Program-made: the position numbers and the translations under genes | Notes under the pieces: model-generated | The model's input: the letters and a program-made list of their open reading frames with translations, nothing else | Database searches by the model: none | What the model was told of the DNA's origin: nothing | From: Caulobacterales bacterium | Lineage (GTDB): Bacteria; Pseudomonadota; Alphaproteobacteria; Caulobacterales; Caulobacteraceae | Length of the DNA: 64,000 nt | Direction of reading: 5' to 3' | Assembly: GCA_016183935.1 (NCBI GenBank) | Contig: JACPDR010000028.1 | Coordinates: forward strand, 102,710-166,709 | Part shown: piece after piece, positions 52,393-61,371 of the stretch | How the letters are laid out: the number at the start of each line of letters is the position of its first letter | Numbering within the stretch: the stretch's first letter is position 1

Positions 52393-53460
52393 ATGTCAGA
52401 CAAGATTCCCGTCACCGTCCTCACCGGCTACCTCGGCGCCGGCAAGACCACCCTGCTCAACCGCATCCTCACCGAGGACCACGGCAAGCGCTACGCCGTC
52501 ATCGTCAACGAGTTCGGCGAGATCGGCATCGACAACGACCTGGTCGTCGGCGCCGACGAAGACGTGTTCGAGATGAACAACGGCTGCGTCTGCTGCACCG
52601 TGCGCGGCGACCTGATCCGCGTCGTCGCCGGCCTGATGAAGCGCCAGCGCCCGGGCAAGCCGGCCTTCGACGCCATCATCGTCGAGACCACCGGCCTGGC
52701 CGACCCCGGCCCGGTGGCCCAGACCTTCTTCGTCGACGAGGACGTCAAGGCCAAGACCCAGCTCGACAGCGTCACGGCGCTCGTCGACGCCAAACACGTC
52801 ATGGCCCGGCTCGACGACTCGAAGGAGGCGCGCGAACAGGTCGCCTTCGCCGATCGCATCATCCTCAACAAGGTCGATCTCGCCTCGGAAGCGGAACTGG
52901 CCGAGGTCGAGCGGCGGCTGCGCAAGCTCAACCCGCTCGCCCCCATCACCCGCGCCGAACGCGCCAATGTGCCGCTGGACCAGGTGCTGGGCCTCGGCGG
53001 CTTCGATCTCGAGCGCATCCTCGACATCAATCCCGAATTCGCCAACCCGGCGCACGGCGAGGCGGGCCACGTCCACGACGAACACTGCGGTCATGATCAT
53101 CACGACCACGACCATGACCATGACCATGAGCACGCCCACGGCGCGCGCGGCCACGCCCACGAGGACGACATCAAGGGCATCTCCCTGTCGCTGGACCGGC
53201 CGATGGACGGGACCAAATTCACCGCCTGGCTCGACCGGCTGCTCGGCGAGCAGGGCCAGAACATCCTGCGCGCCAAGGGCATCATCGACGTGGCCGGCGA
53301 GGACCGCCGGCTGGTCTTCCAGGCCGTGCACATGATCCTCGAGGGCGAACTGCAGAAGCCGTGGGGGACGATCGAGCGCCGCTGGTCCCGCGCCGTCTTC
53401 ATCGGCCGCGACCTGGACGAGGCGGAACTGCGCAAGGGTTTCGAGGCTTGCGCCGCCTGA
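52393..53460 (+). CDS. CobW/COG0523 GTP-binding metallochaperone
   Basis: The 355-residue protein has the P-loop GYLGAGKTTL (residues about 12-21), the GCVCC metal motif (about 64-68), Walker B-like IIVETTGLADP and NKVD for guanine. A histidine/aspartate-rich insert follows (about residues 222-258, repeated HD pairs) before a C-terminal CobW_C domain. COG0523 members deliver Zn2+ (ZNG1/YeiR type) or Co2+ (CobW); the His-rich insert and the neighbouring metal genes favour zinc. No cobalamin genes are near. Confidence 0.9.
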   Translation: MSDKIPVTVLTGYLGAGKTTLLNRILTEDHGKRYAVIVNEFGEIGIDNDLVVGADEDVFEMNNGCVCCTVRGDLIRVVAGLMKRQRPGKPAFDAIIVETTGLADPGPVAQTFFVDEDVKAKTQLDSVTALVDAKHVMARLDDSKEAREQVAFADRIILNKVDLASEAELAEVERRLRKLNPLAPITRAERANVPLDQVLGLGGFDLERILDINPEFANPAHGEAGHVHDEHCGHDHHDHDHDHDHEHAHGARGHAHEDDIKGISLSLDRPMDGTKFTAWLDRLLGEQGQNILRAKGIIDVAGEDRRLVFQAVHMILEGELQKPWGTIERRWSRAVFIGRDLDEAELRKGFEACAA

Positions 53461-53480
53461 GGACCTGAAGGAGCCCGGCC

Positions 53481-54170
53481 ATGGCCGATGCAAAGACCGC
53501 CCTCATCGTCGGCGCCTCGCGCGGCATAGGGCTCGGCCTGGTCGAGGAATACCTCGCCCGCGGCTGGTCGGTCATCGCCACCGTCCGCGACGCGGCGGCC
53601 GAGGCTGAGCTCACCGCCATGGACCGGGCGGGCCGGCTCACCGTCGCCCGCGCCGACGTCACCCGTGACAGCGACATCCAGGCGCTCGCCGACCGGATCG
53701 AAGGGCCGCTGGACCTGCTCTACGTCAACGCCGGGATCATGGGGCCCGAGGAGATGACCACGGCCTCAAGCGAGGAGATCGACCAGGTCATGCAGACCAA
53801 CGCCTTCGGCCCGGCGCGGCTGGCCTGGGCCCTGGTGGACAAGCTGCGGCCGAAGACCGGAGTCGTCGCCCTGATGTCGACCGGCATGGCCTCGATCGCC
53901 GACAACAGCTCCGGCGGCTACGACATCTACCGCGCCTCGAAGGCGGCGCAGAACATGCTGGCCCGCAGCCTCTGGGTCGGGCCGGGCCGGGCGCGGGAGC
54001 TGACGGTGCTGTCGGTCAATCCGGGCTGGGTCAAGACGGCCATGGGCGGCCGGGGCGCAACCATCGACGTGCCGACCAGCGCCCGCGGCATCGCCGACCA
54101 GATCGAAGCCCACGCCGGGAGCGGCGAACACCGCTTCGTCGGCTGGAATGGTCGGGAGCTGCCCTGGTGA
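53481..54170 (+). CDS. Short-chain dehydrogenase/reductase
   Basis: The 229-residue protein has the NAD(P)-binding GASRGIGLG motif near the N-terminus (residues about 11-19), YVNAGIMGPE (the NxG motif) and a YDIYRASKAAQNML catalytic segment with Y-x-x-x-K. It reduces or oxidises a carbonyl substrate that cannot be named. It lies 20 bases after the CobW gene and overlaps the DUF2093 gene by four bases, so it is part of the same row, although a metal role is not evident. Confidence 0.88.
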   Translation: MADAKTALIVGASRGIGLGLVEEYLARGWSVIATVRDAAAEAELTAMDRAGRLTVARADVTRDSDIQALADRIEGPLDLLYVNAGIMGPEEMTTASSEEIDQVMQTNAFGPARLAWALVDKLRPKTGVVALMSTGMASIADNSSGGYDIYRASKAAQNMLARSLWVGPGRARELTVLSVNPGWVKTAMGGRGATIDVPTSARGIADQIEAHAGSGEHRFVGWNGRELPW

Positions 54171-54394
54171 ACCCTCCGCCGAAACCCCTCTCCGTCGAGA
54201 CCCGTCAGGCGATCCTGCATTACGGCACGCCGGACTTCGACGTGCTGCAGACCGGCGACTATGTGGTCTGCGCCATGTCCGGAAAGCCGATCCCGCTCGA
54301 CCGCCTGACCTACTGGAACGTCGAGCTGCAGGAAGCCTACGCCAATGCGGACCTGATGACCCGCCGCTGGGTCGAGACGCATCCTCGCGCCTGA
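54167..54394 (+). CDS. DUF2093 small protein
   Basis: The 75-residue protein has the DUF2093 pattern: ILHYGTPDFDVLQTGDYVVCAMSGKPIPLDRLTYWNVE-type sequence (the G-D-Y-V-x-C-A and I-P-L-D-x-L-x-Y-W motifs), followed by LQEAYANAD. The lone conserved cysteine lies in VVCAMSG. The family is common in alphaproteobacteria and has no known role. The start is GTG overlapping the SDR stop. Confidence 0.82.
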   Translation: MNPPPKPLSVETRQAILHYGTPDFDVLQTGDYVVCAMSGKPIPLDRLTYWNVELQEAYANADLMTRRWVETHPRA

Positions 54395-54442
54395 CGCTCC
54401 GTTGCGCGTTGACGCGCCGCCCGCGGCCTCTAAACGGACCTC

Positions 54443-55408
54443 ATGAAGACCAACACCTTCGACGCCCAGGTCACCGCCGCCCTGTTCGACAACGCCAGCG
54501 CGGTGTTCGCGCTCGGCGACGGCTCGGTGCGCTTCGAGGGCGGCGAGTTCAGCGCCGCCCATGACGGGGCCATACTGTGCGCCGCCGTCCACCCCTCCGG
54601 CGACGGCGTCGTCACCGGCGGCGACGACGGCCGGGTGATCTGGCACCGGCGCGGCGAGGCCGGCGTACTGGCCACGGCCAAGGGGCAGTGGATCGACGCG
54701 ATCGACGCCTCGGCCGAGAGCGGCCTGATCGCCTTCTCGGCCGGCAAGACCCTGTCGGTGATCGATGCGAAGGAAGCGGGCTTCCGCCGCGACTTCGTCC
54801 ATGAGCGCACCGTCTCTGGCGTGGCCTTCGAGCCGAAGGGCCGGCGCATCGCCACCTCGACCTACGGCGGCGCGGCCCTGTGGTTCGCCCGCATCGCCGA
54901 GCAGAAGCCGACCTTCCTGAAGTGGGCCGGCTCGCACACGGCAGTGACCTGGTCGCCGGACGGCGCCTTCGTCATCACCGCCATGCAGGACAGCCAGCTG
55001 CACGGCTGGCGCGTCAAGGACCAGAAGAACCTGCGCATGGGCGGCTACCCGTCCAAGGTTCGCTCGATGAGCTTCCTGTCCAACGGCCAGCTGCTCGCCA
55101 CCTCCGGGGCGCAGGGCGCGGTGCTGTGGCCCTTCATCGGCTCGAACGGACCGATGGGCCGCGAGGCGACCGAGATCGGCTTCGACGAGGGCAGCCTGGT
55201 CGCGCTGGTCGCGTCGCAGCCCAGGCACGGGATTCTCGCCGCCGGTCTCAGCGACGGACGGGTCTGGCTGGCCGATCCGGCCGGGCAGGGCCTGAACTTC
55301 CTCAAGGCGGAAAAGGGCGCGCCGATCACCGCCCTGGCCATGAGCCCCGACGCCCGCCGCGTCGCCTGGGCCGACGAGGACGGCGAGGCGGGCGTGGCCG
55401 ACCTCTGA
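54443..55408 (+). CDS. WD40-repeat protein
   Basis: The 321-residue protein folds as a seven-bladed beta-propeller by its repeats (AAVHPSGDGVVTGGDDGRVIWH, GVAFEPKGRRIATSTYGGAALW, AVTWSPDGAFVITAMQDSQLHGW and others, each shown in part). It has no signal peptide, so it is cytoplasmic, and would act as a binding platform. It lies close behind CobW, SDR and DUF2093 genes; in other alphaproteobacteria such a protein is often found beside CobW, which suggests a shared zinc-related job. This is context only. Confidence 0.85.
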   Translation: MKTNTFDAQVTAALFDNASAVFALGDGSVRFEGGEFSAAHDGAILCAAVHPSGDGVVTGGDDGRVIWHRRGEAGVLATAKGQWIDAIDASAESGLIAFSAGKTLSVIDAKEAGFRRDFVHERTVSGVAFEPKGRRIATSTYGGAALWFARIAEQKPTFLKWAGSHTAVTWSPDGAFVITAMQDSQLHGWRVKDQKNLRMGGYPSKVRSMSFLSNGQLLATSGAQGAVLWPFIGSNGPMGREATEIGFDEGSLVALVASQPRHGILAAGLSDGRVWLADPAGQGLNFLKAEKGAPITALAMSPDARRVAWADEDGEAGVADL

Positions 55409-55455
55409 CCGGATCGGCCTTGCGTCGGGCCCCTTGTCCGCGCCACCATCCGTCC

Positions 55456-56163
55456 ATGGCGGGGCCCCCGAAACGAAAGCGCAAGCGGCCGCTACTGACC
55501 GTCTTCCTGTCGCTCGTCCTGCTCCTCGTCGCCAGCGTCGGCATCCATCGCTTCGTTCCCCCGCCCACGACCTTCCTGATGGTCAGCCGGTCGCTGGAGG
55601 GGGAGGGCCTGTCGTACCGCTGGCGCTCGCTGGATGAGATTTCGCCGCGTCTCGTCGAGGCGGTCATCGCCTCCGAGGACTCGACCTTCTGCGCGCACCG
55701 CGGCTTCGACATGAAGGCGATCGAGAAGGCGCTGAAGGCCAACGCCCGGGCGGAGAAACGCGGCGCCGGCCGCCTCCGCGGCGGCTCGACCATCAGCCAG
55801 CAGACCGCCAAGAACGTCTTCCTGTGGCCGGGCCGGGACTGGGTCCGCAAGGGGCTGGAGGCCGGCTATACGGTCCTGATCGAGACCCTGTGGGGCAAGC
55901 GCCGGATCGTCGAGGTCTATCTGAATGTCGCCGAATGGGCGCCGGGCGTCTACGGCGCCGAGGCGGCCGCGCGGCACTGGTTCGGCAAGTCCGCCAAGGA
56001 TCTGACGGCGCGCGAAGCCGCCCGGCTGGCGGCCATCCTGCCCTCGCCCCGGCGCTACAACGCATCCTCCCCCGGACCCTACGTCCGCCGCCGGGCTTCG
56101 CGCGTGCAGGCGGCCATGGGCACGGTGCGCAACGACGGGCTCGCCGCCTGTGTGCTCGGCTGA
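55456..56163 (+). CDS. mtgA: Monofunctional biosynthetic peptidoglycan transglycosylase
   Basis: The 235-residue protein has one N-terminal transmembrane helix (about residues 12-32) and a GT51 domain: EDSTFCAHRGFD with the catalytic glutamate, RGGSTISQQTAKNVFL, and KRRIVEVYLNVAEWAPGVYG. It polymerises lipid II into glycan strands in the periplasm. The usual length of MtgA is about 230-240 residues. It lies 47 bases after the WD40 gene, but could have its own promoter. Confidence 0.93.
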   Translation: MAGPPKRKRKRPLLTVFLSLVLLLVASVGIHRFVPPPTTFLMVSRSLEGEGLSYRWRSLDEISPRLVEAVIASEDSTFCAHRGFDMKAIEKALKANARAEKRGAGRLRGGSTISQQTAKNVFLWPGRDWVRKGLEAGYTVLIETLWGKRRIVEVYLNVAEWAPGVYGAEAAARHWFGKSAKDLTAREAARLAAILPSPRRYNASSPGPYVRRRASRVQAAMGTVRNDGLAACVLG

Positions 56164-56249
56164 ACCGCGACGCTTGACGCCACGGCTCCGCTCGCCTCAC
56201 CTGCGCGCTGACAAGGCGGACCAACCGCCTGACGCTTCGGGAGGACTCC

Positions 56250-58151
56250 ATGAAACGCACCTTGATGACGGCCGCCGCCGTGGGCGCCCTCGGCCTCGGC
56301 CTCGCCGCCTGCGCGGGGATGAGTCTCGACGAACAGGCAGCCATGATCGAGGAGCAGGCGACCTCCGGCCCCCCGATGGCAGTCAGCGACGGACCGCAGA
56401 ATCGCGGCGAGTTCGCCGCCACGGCCGAAGGGGCGACCGCCTTCGTCGCCGACGCCGAGAAGCGCCTGGCCGACCTCAGCGAGGAAGCGGCCCGCATCCA
56501 GTGGACCCGGGCCACCAACATCACCCACGACACCATGTGGCTGGAAAGCCGGATCAACGCCGAATACACCGAACTGCAGGTCGAGCTGGCCAACGGCGCG
56601 GCGCGCTTCAACGACGTCAAGGTCCCCGCCGACGTTCGCCGCAAGCTGAACCTGCTGCGCCTCGGCATCGTCTTGCCGGCGCCCAACCGCCCCGGCGCGG
56701 CCACCGAACTGGCCGAGATCACCACCCGCCTCGACTCGACCTACGCCACCGGCAAATTCGAGTTCAAGGGCGAACAGATCACTCTCGACGAGGCCACCAT
56801 CCTGATGGCCGAGTCGCGCGACCCCGCCGAACTGGAGGCGCTCTACGAGGGCTGGCGCACCGTCTCTCCGGTGATGGCCGACGACTACGCCCGCATGGTC
56901 GAGATCGCCAACGAGGGTTCGCGCGAGCTCGGTTTCGCCGACACCGGGGCCATGTGGCGGGCCGGCTACGACATGGACCCGGACGCCTTCGCGGCCGAGA
57001 CCGATCGCCTGTGGGAACAGGTGAAGCCCTTCTACGAGAACCTGCACTGCTATGTGCGCGACCGCCTGAATGCGAAGTACGGCGACGCGGTGCAGCCCGA
57101 AACCGGCCCGATCCGCGCCGACCTGCTCGGCAACATGTGGTCGCAGCAGTGGGGCAACATCTACGACGTCGTGGCCCCGACCTCGGGCGGCGAGTCCAGC
57201 TATGACCTGACCAAATTGCTCGAGGAAGCCGACTACGACGCCGAGAAAATGGTCAGGACGGGCGAGAATTTCTACGTCTCGCTGGGCCTCGACCCGCTGC
57301 CGCAGACCTTCTGGGAGCGGTCGATGATCACCCGGCCGCAGGATCGCGAGGTGGTCTGCCACGCCTCGGCCTGGGACCTCGACAACGCCGAGGACATCCG
57401 CATCAAGATGTGCACCCAGGTGAACGGCGACGACTTCTATACCGTCCACCACGAGCTGGGGCACAACTACTATCAGCGCGCCTACAAGGATCAGCCCTTC
57501 CTGTTCAAGAACGGCGCGAACGACGGCTTCCACGAGGCCATCGGCGACTTCGTCGGCCTGTCGGCCCTGACCCCGACCTATCTGAACCAGATCGGCCTGC
57601 TGGACGCGGTGCCGGGCGAGGAAGAGGACATCCCCTTCCTGCTCAAGATGGCGCTCGACAAGATCGCCTTCCTGCCCTTCGGCCTGATGGTCGACCGCTG
57701 GCGCTGGGACGTGTTCGACGGCGAGACCACGCCCGCGGAATACAACGACGCCTGGACCGCCAACATGCTGCGCTACCAGGGGCTGGTTCCGCCCGGGCCG
57801 CGGCCGGAGAACGCTTTCGACCCCGGCGCCAAATACCACATTCCGGGCAACACCCCGTACACCCGCTACTTCCTGGCCCACATCTACCAGTTCCAGTTCC
57901 ACCGCGCCGCCTGCGAACAGGCCGGCTGGACCGGGCCGCTGCACCGCTGCTCGATCTACGGAAACAAGGAAGTGGGCGAGCGCTTCAACGCCATGATGGA
58001 GATGGGCCAGTCGCGCCCGTGGCCCGAGGCGATGCAGGCCTTCACCGGCCAGCGCGAGAACGACGCCTCGGCGATCGCCGACTATTTCGCGCCGCTGAAC
58101 GTCTGGCTGACCGAGCGGAACCGCGGCAAGAACTGCGGCTGGGAGGCGTGA
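56250..58151 (+). CDS. M2-family metallopeptidase (peptidyl-dipeptidase, ACE-like) lipoprotein
   Basis: The 633-residue protein has a lipobox signal (GLAAC, Cys21) and a large helical domain with the zinc motif HHELGHNYY (about residues 399-407) and downstream glutamate in DGFHEAIGDF. C-terminal features of angiotensin-converting-enzyme homologues follow, such as FLAHIYQFQFHRAACEQAG. It removes dipeptides from the C-terminus of peptides, probably in the periplasm or outside the cell. GGAGG precedes the ATG. Confidence 0.93.
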   Translation: MKRTLMTAAAVGALGLGLAACAGMSLDEQAAMIEEQATSGPPMAVSDGPQNRGEFAATAEGATAFVADAEKRLADLSEEAARIQWTRATNITHDTMWLESRINAEYTELQVELANGAARFNDVKVPADVRRKLNLLRLGIVLPAPNRPGAATELAEITTRLDSTYATGKFEFKGEQITLDEATILMAESRDPAELEALYEGWRTVSPVMADDYARMVEIANEGSRELGFADTGAMWRAGYDMDPDAFAAETDRLWEQVKPFYENLHCYVRDRLNAKYGDAVQPETGPIRADLLGNMWSQQWGNIYDVVAPTSGGESSYDLTKLLEEADYDAEKMVRTGENFYVSLGLDPLPQTFWERSMITRPQDREVVCHASAWDLDNAEDIRIKMCTQVNGDDFYTVHHELGHNYYQRAYKDQPFLFKNGANDGFHEAIGDFVGLSALTPTYLNQIGLLDAVPGEEEDIPFLLKMALDKIAFLPFGLMVDRWRWDVFDGETTPAEYNDAWTANMLRYQGLVPPGPRPENAFDPGAKYHIPGNTPYTRYFLAHIYQFQFHRAACEQAGWTGPLHRCSIYGNKEVGERFNAMMEMGQSRPWPEAMQAFTGQRENDASAIADYFAPLNVWLTERNRGKNCGWEA

Positions 58152-58188
58152 GCGGCGATTGTTCGCTGAGTCACTCGAATGACGACGG

Positions 58189-58217
58189 TTAACCGTCGGC
58201 GTTGGACCTTCTCTTAA
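58189..58217 (+). promoter_or_regulatory. Two CtrA-like TTAACC half-sites before the TadG-like gene
   Basis: TTAACC occurs at 58189-58194 and 58214-58219, 24 to 53 bases before the ATG at 58242. The full CtrA site is TTAA with a 7-base gap and TTAAC; here the gap is 21 bases, so these are two half-sites rather than a full one. CtrA often drives pilus and flagellar genes in Caulobacterales. Confidence 0.35.
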
Positions 58218-58241
58218 CCGGGTTGCGTCATAGTTGCGTGG

Positions 58242-60167
58242 ATGACCGTGGGTGGATTGCGCCCGCGACGGACGGCGGCTGGGGCGGCTATGGGGCTGAA
58301 GGCCTGGATCGACGGTGTTTGCGGCGGCGCGCGCAGCCTTGCGCGGCGCGTGGCCGGGGACAAGCGCGGCAATGTGGCGATGCTGTTCGGCCTCAGCCTG
58401 CCGGTGCTGATTCTGATGACCTTCGGCGGGATCGACATCCACAGGCTGTCGACCGTCAAGGTGAACCTGCAGGACGCCCTCGATGCCGCAACGCTGGCGG
58501 CGGCGCGGTCGCCCTACACGGCGGACGAGGATCTGCGGCGGGTCGGCCTCGCCGCCCTGAAAGCCAATCTGCAGGCCTATTCGAACGTCACCCTCGAAGA
58601 GGACCAGACCACCTTCACCCTCAGCGACGACGACGTGGTCATCGCCGACGCCCGGGTGCAGGTGAAGACCCTCGTCGCCAACATCTTCCTGCCGCCCTAC
58701 GGCCAGATGATGGACGACTACCTGCCGGTCGGCGGTCATTCGGAAGTCGACCGGTCTTCGCGTAACATCGAGGTGGCCCTGGTGCTCGACGTCACCGGCT
58801 CGATGGCCGGCCAGCGCATCATCGACCTGAAGGCCGCCGCCACGGAACTGGTCGACATCATCGTCCAGCCGATCCAGACGCCCTATTATTCGAAGCTGGC
58901 CCTGGTGCCCTATTCGATGGCCGTGAACGTCGGCTCCAACGCCGGCGCCATCCGCGGCACGCCCATCGGCTCGACCCCGATCACCGGCGCGGTGATCAAC
59001 CTCGAGGGGACCGCCGGCAAACCCATCAGCGCGGCGACCGCCGCGAAGCCCGTCGTAATCACCTCGGCGGGTCACGGCTTCAGCAACAACGACGTCGTCT
59101 GGATCGCCGGCGCGGCGGGCATGACCCAACTGAACAACAAGGCCTACCTGGTCAAGAACAGGACCAATGACACCTTCCAGCTCTATAGCCTCGGCGGCTC
59201 CGAGGTGAATGGAAACCGGTACGACACCTACACGGGTAGCGCCACGGTCCGGAAGTGCCAGAACAACGACTGCTCGATCACCATCACCTCCAACGGTCAC
59301 GGCATGTCGAACAATCAGTACGTCCACATCACCGGCGTGGGCGGAATGACCGAGATCAATGACAGGACCTTCCTGGTCGGCAACGCCACGGCGAACACCT
59401 TCACCATCGATCCGAACATGTCGGCGCTGAGCCCCTACACCTCGGGCGGCAACGCCTGGTGCGCCCAGCAGGGCTGCACCTACTTCGCCTTCGACAACAT
59501 GTACGGCAACCTGCGGACGCATCGGATCAGCAGCTGCGTGACCGAGCGCACAGGCGCACAGGCCTACACCGACGCCGCCCCCTCGACCGCCCTGGTGGGC
59601 CGGAACTATCCGCCCGGAGGCTACTGCCTGAGCGCCGGCATCCGGCCGCTGTCCAGCGACAAGGCCGTGCTGAAGTCGGACATCGCCGGCTACGTTGTGG
59701 AGGGGTCGACCGCCGGCCAGATCGGCATCGGCTGGGGCTGGTACATGGTCTCGCCGAACTTCAACTACCTGTGGCCGTCCAGCGGCGCGGGCGCCTACAA
59801 CACCGCCGACACCCTGAAGGCCGTGATCATTATGACCGACGGGGAATTCAACACCCCCTATTGCTCGGGCGTGGTCTCGAACGACGCCGGCTACGGCGCG
59901 GTCAGCGCCAGCAGCCGGATCGACTGCGCCGCCGACAACGGCAGCCCGTTCGACCAGGGCCGGGCCATGTGCACGGCGATGAAGGCGCAGGGCGTGCTGG
60001 TCTACACCGTCGGCTTCCAGATCACCGCCGGCGGCGACGCCGCCAACATGCTCGAGGCCTGCGCCTCGACCCCGGCCAACTTCTATTTGCCGGCCAGTGG
60101 CGGGGACCTGTCCGAAGCGTTCGCCGCCATCGGCCGGGACATCACCCAGTTGCGGATATCCAAATAG
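58242..60167 (+). CDS. TadG-like pilus assembly protein with von Willebrand A domain and inserted repeats
   Basis: The 641-residue protein has a basic N-terminus and the TadE/TadG-type hydrophobic segment (about residues 44-66, DKRGNVAMLFGLSLPVLILM). It also has a vWA domain with a MIDAS-like DVTGSM (about residue 184) and TDGEFN far downstream. The domain is interrupted by two tandem repeats (about 268-338 and 347-405), each with the pattern TSxGHGxSNN, GMTxxN, LVxNxT and TFxI/L. They resemble FCCH-like domains common in phage structural proteins. An alternative start is the ATG at 58290. It probably belongs to Flp pilus or surface attachment machinery. Confidence 0.85.
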   Translation: MTVGGLRPRRTAAGAAMGLKAWIDGVCGGARSLARRVAGDKRGNVAMLFGLSLPVLILMTFGGIDIHRLSTVKVNLQDALDAATLAAARSPYTADEDLRRVGLAALKANLQAYSNVTLEEDQTTFTLSDDDVVIADARVQVKTLVANIFLPPYGQMMDDYLPVGGHSEVDRSSRNIEVALVLDVTGSMAGQRIIDLKAAATELVDIIVQPIQTPYYSKLALVPYSMAVNVGSNAGAIRGTPIGSTPITGAVINLEGTAGKPISAATAAKPVVITSAGHGFSNNDVVWIAGAAGMTQLNNKAYLVKNRTNDTFQLYSLGGSEVNGNRYDTYTGSATVRKCQNNDCSITITSNGHGMSNNQYVHITGVGGMTEINDRTFLVGNATANTFTIDPNMSALSPYTSGGNAWCAQQGCTYFAFDNMYGNLRTHRISSCVTERTGAQAYTDAAPSTALVGRNYPPGGYCLSAGIRPLSSDKAVLKSDIAGYVVEGSTAGQIGIGWGWYMVSPNFNYLWPSSGAGAYNTADTLKAVIIMTDGEFNTPYCSGVVSNDAGYGAVSASSRIDCAADNGSPFDQGRAMCTAMKAQGVLVYTVGFQITAGGDAANMLEACASTPANFYLPASGGDLSEAFAAIGRDITQLRISK

Positions 60168-60215
60168 CGCCGGCGGCGTCCCAGACGGTGGCCCGGATCG
60201 CGATCGTCAGCCGGC

Positions 60216-61181
60216 TCAAATCAACCGGATTTCCTTCAGCCGTTCGGTCAGGAAGTCCTCGGCCATGATCGCCTTGCCGGCGTAGCGGTCGGGGTTCTCC
60301 GCGGAGATCATGGCCGGCAGGGTCTCGATCACGAAGTCCGGGTTGAAGTGCAGGAAGAAGGGCGTCGAATAGCGGGCGAAGCCGCGCCGCTCCGGGGCCG
60401 GATTGACCACCCGGTGCGTCGTCGACGGCAGGACGTGGTTGGTCAGCCGCTGCAGCATGTCGCCGATGTTGACCACCAGCGCGTTCGGCGGCGGGGCGAT
60501 GTCCAGCCATTCGCCGTCGGCGTCCTTCAACTGCAGGCCCGCCTCTTCGGCGCCGAGCAGCAGGGTGATGACGTTGATGTCCTCGTGGGCGCCGGCGCGC
60601 ACGCCCGGCGCGTCGGCCGGGACCGGCGGATAGTGCAGCATGCGCAGGATGCTGTTGCCCAGCTGGACCTTGTCCTCGAAGAAGTCGTCGCCGAGTTCGA
60701 GGTGACGGGCGATGGCCCTCAGGATCTTGCGGCCGAGGTCGTCCATGGCCGTGAACATGCCGTACAGGTGCTCGCGGAAGCCCTCGATCTCGGTCGGCCA
60801 GACGTTGTCGCGCATGTATTTCCGGTAGGGATGACCCTCGGGCAGTTCGCGCCCGACGTGCCAGAATTCCTTCAGGTCGACGGTCGCCGCGCCCTTGGCG
60901 GCCTCGACGCCGAACGGGGTCAGGCCGCGCGCGCCGCCGGTGCCGGGCTGATGGTATTTGCGCTTCACGTCCTCGGGCAGGGCGAAGAAGGCCTTGGCGT
61001 CGTCCAGGGCCCGGTCGATCACCGGCTCGTCCAGGCCGTGGTCGGAAATGACCGCGAACCCGTAGCGCTTGAACGACGTCCCGAGCTTGTCGGCGAAGGC
61101 CTGGAAGTCGGTGTCATACAGGGTCATCGAGACCGGCTCGATGGAGCGGCCGGCGACGGGGGTGGTCAGGCTGTCAGCCAT
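60216..61181 (-). CDS. Isopenicillin N synthase-like 2-oxoglutarate/Fe(II) oxygenase
   Basis: The 321-residue protein has the non-haem dioxygenase fold of the IPNS family: GFAVISDHGLDE near the N-terminus, FFALPEDVKRKYHQPG, the iron ligands in GAHEDINVITLLL (H-x-D) and in TTHRVVNP (H), and the co-substrate arginine-serine pair in ARYSTPFF. It hydroxylates or oxidises a small molecule using Fe(II), O2 and probably 2-oxoglutarate. The ATG at 61181 with GAGG upstream is taken as the start. No antibiotic pathway is nearby, so the name refers to the fold only. Confidence 0.9.
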   Translation of the reverse strand: MADSLTTPVAGRSIEPVSMTLYDTDFQAFADKLGTSFKRYGFAVISDHGLDEPVIDRALDDAKAFFALPEDVKRKYHQPGTGGARGLTPFGVEAAKGAATVDLKEFWHVGRELPEGHPYRKYMRDNVWPTEIEGFREHLYGMFTAMDDLGRKILRAIARHLELGDDFFEDKVQLGNSILRMLHYPPVPADAPGVRAGAHEDINVITLLLGAEEAGLQLKDADGEWLDIAPPPNALVVNIGDMLQRLTNHVLPSTTHRVVNPAPERRGFARYSTPFFLHFNPDFVIETLPAMISAENPDRYAGKAIMAEDFLTERLKEIRLI

Positions 61182-61371
61182 GGACGGGACCTCAATTCCA
61201 TACTCGGGCGTTTCCATACGCCCTGTGAGCCGATCTTGGCAAAGCGAGGGCGCTGCCTCCGCGCGGCGGGATCAATCCGCGCCCGCGCGCCGTTCAGCGG
61301 CGGTACAGGTTGGAACCTTGACCGTAAGGCCGCGTTCCGCCGTCAACCAGGAACTGAAGGATCATCTCACC

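Noticed and set aside
53085..53160. Tandem CAT-GAC DNA repeat
   Set aside because: It is the coding sequence of the histidine/aspartate-rich metal loop of the CobW protein, and needs no separate explanation; a similar run encodes the N-terminus of the CDF protein.
56079..59522. Minus-strand open frame of more than 1,100 codons opposite the M2 peptidase and TadG-like genes
   Set aside because: It spans two well-supported plus-strand genes and their gap and shows no protein family features; it results from GC-biased codon use.
60216..61181. Beta-lactam biosynthesis gene (isopenicillin N synthase)
   Set aside because: The oxygenase family is broad and no other biosynthetic genes are near.
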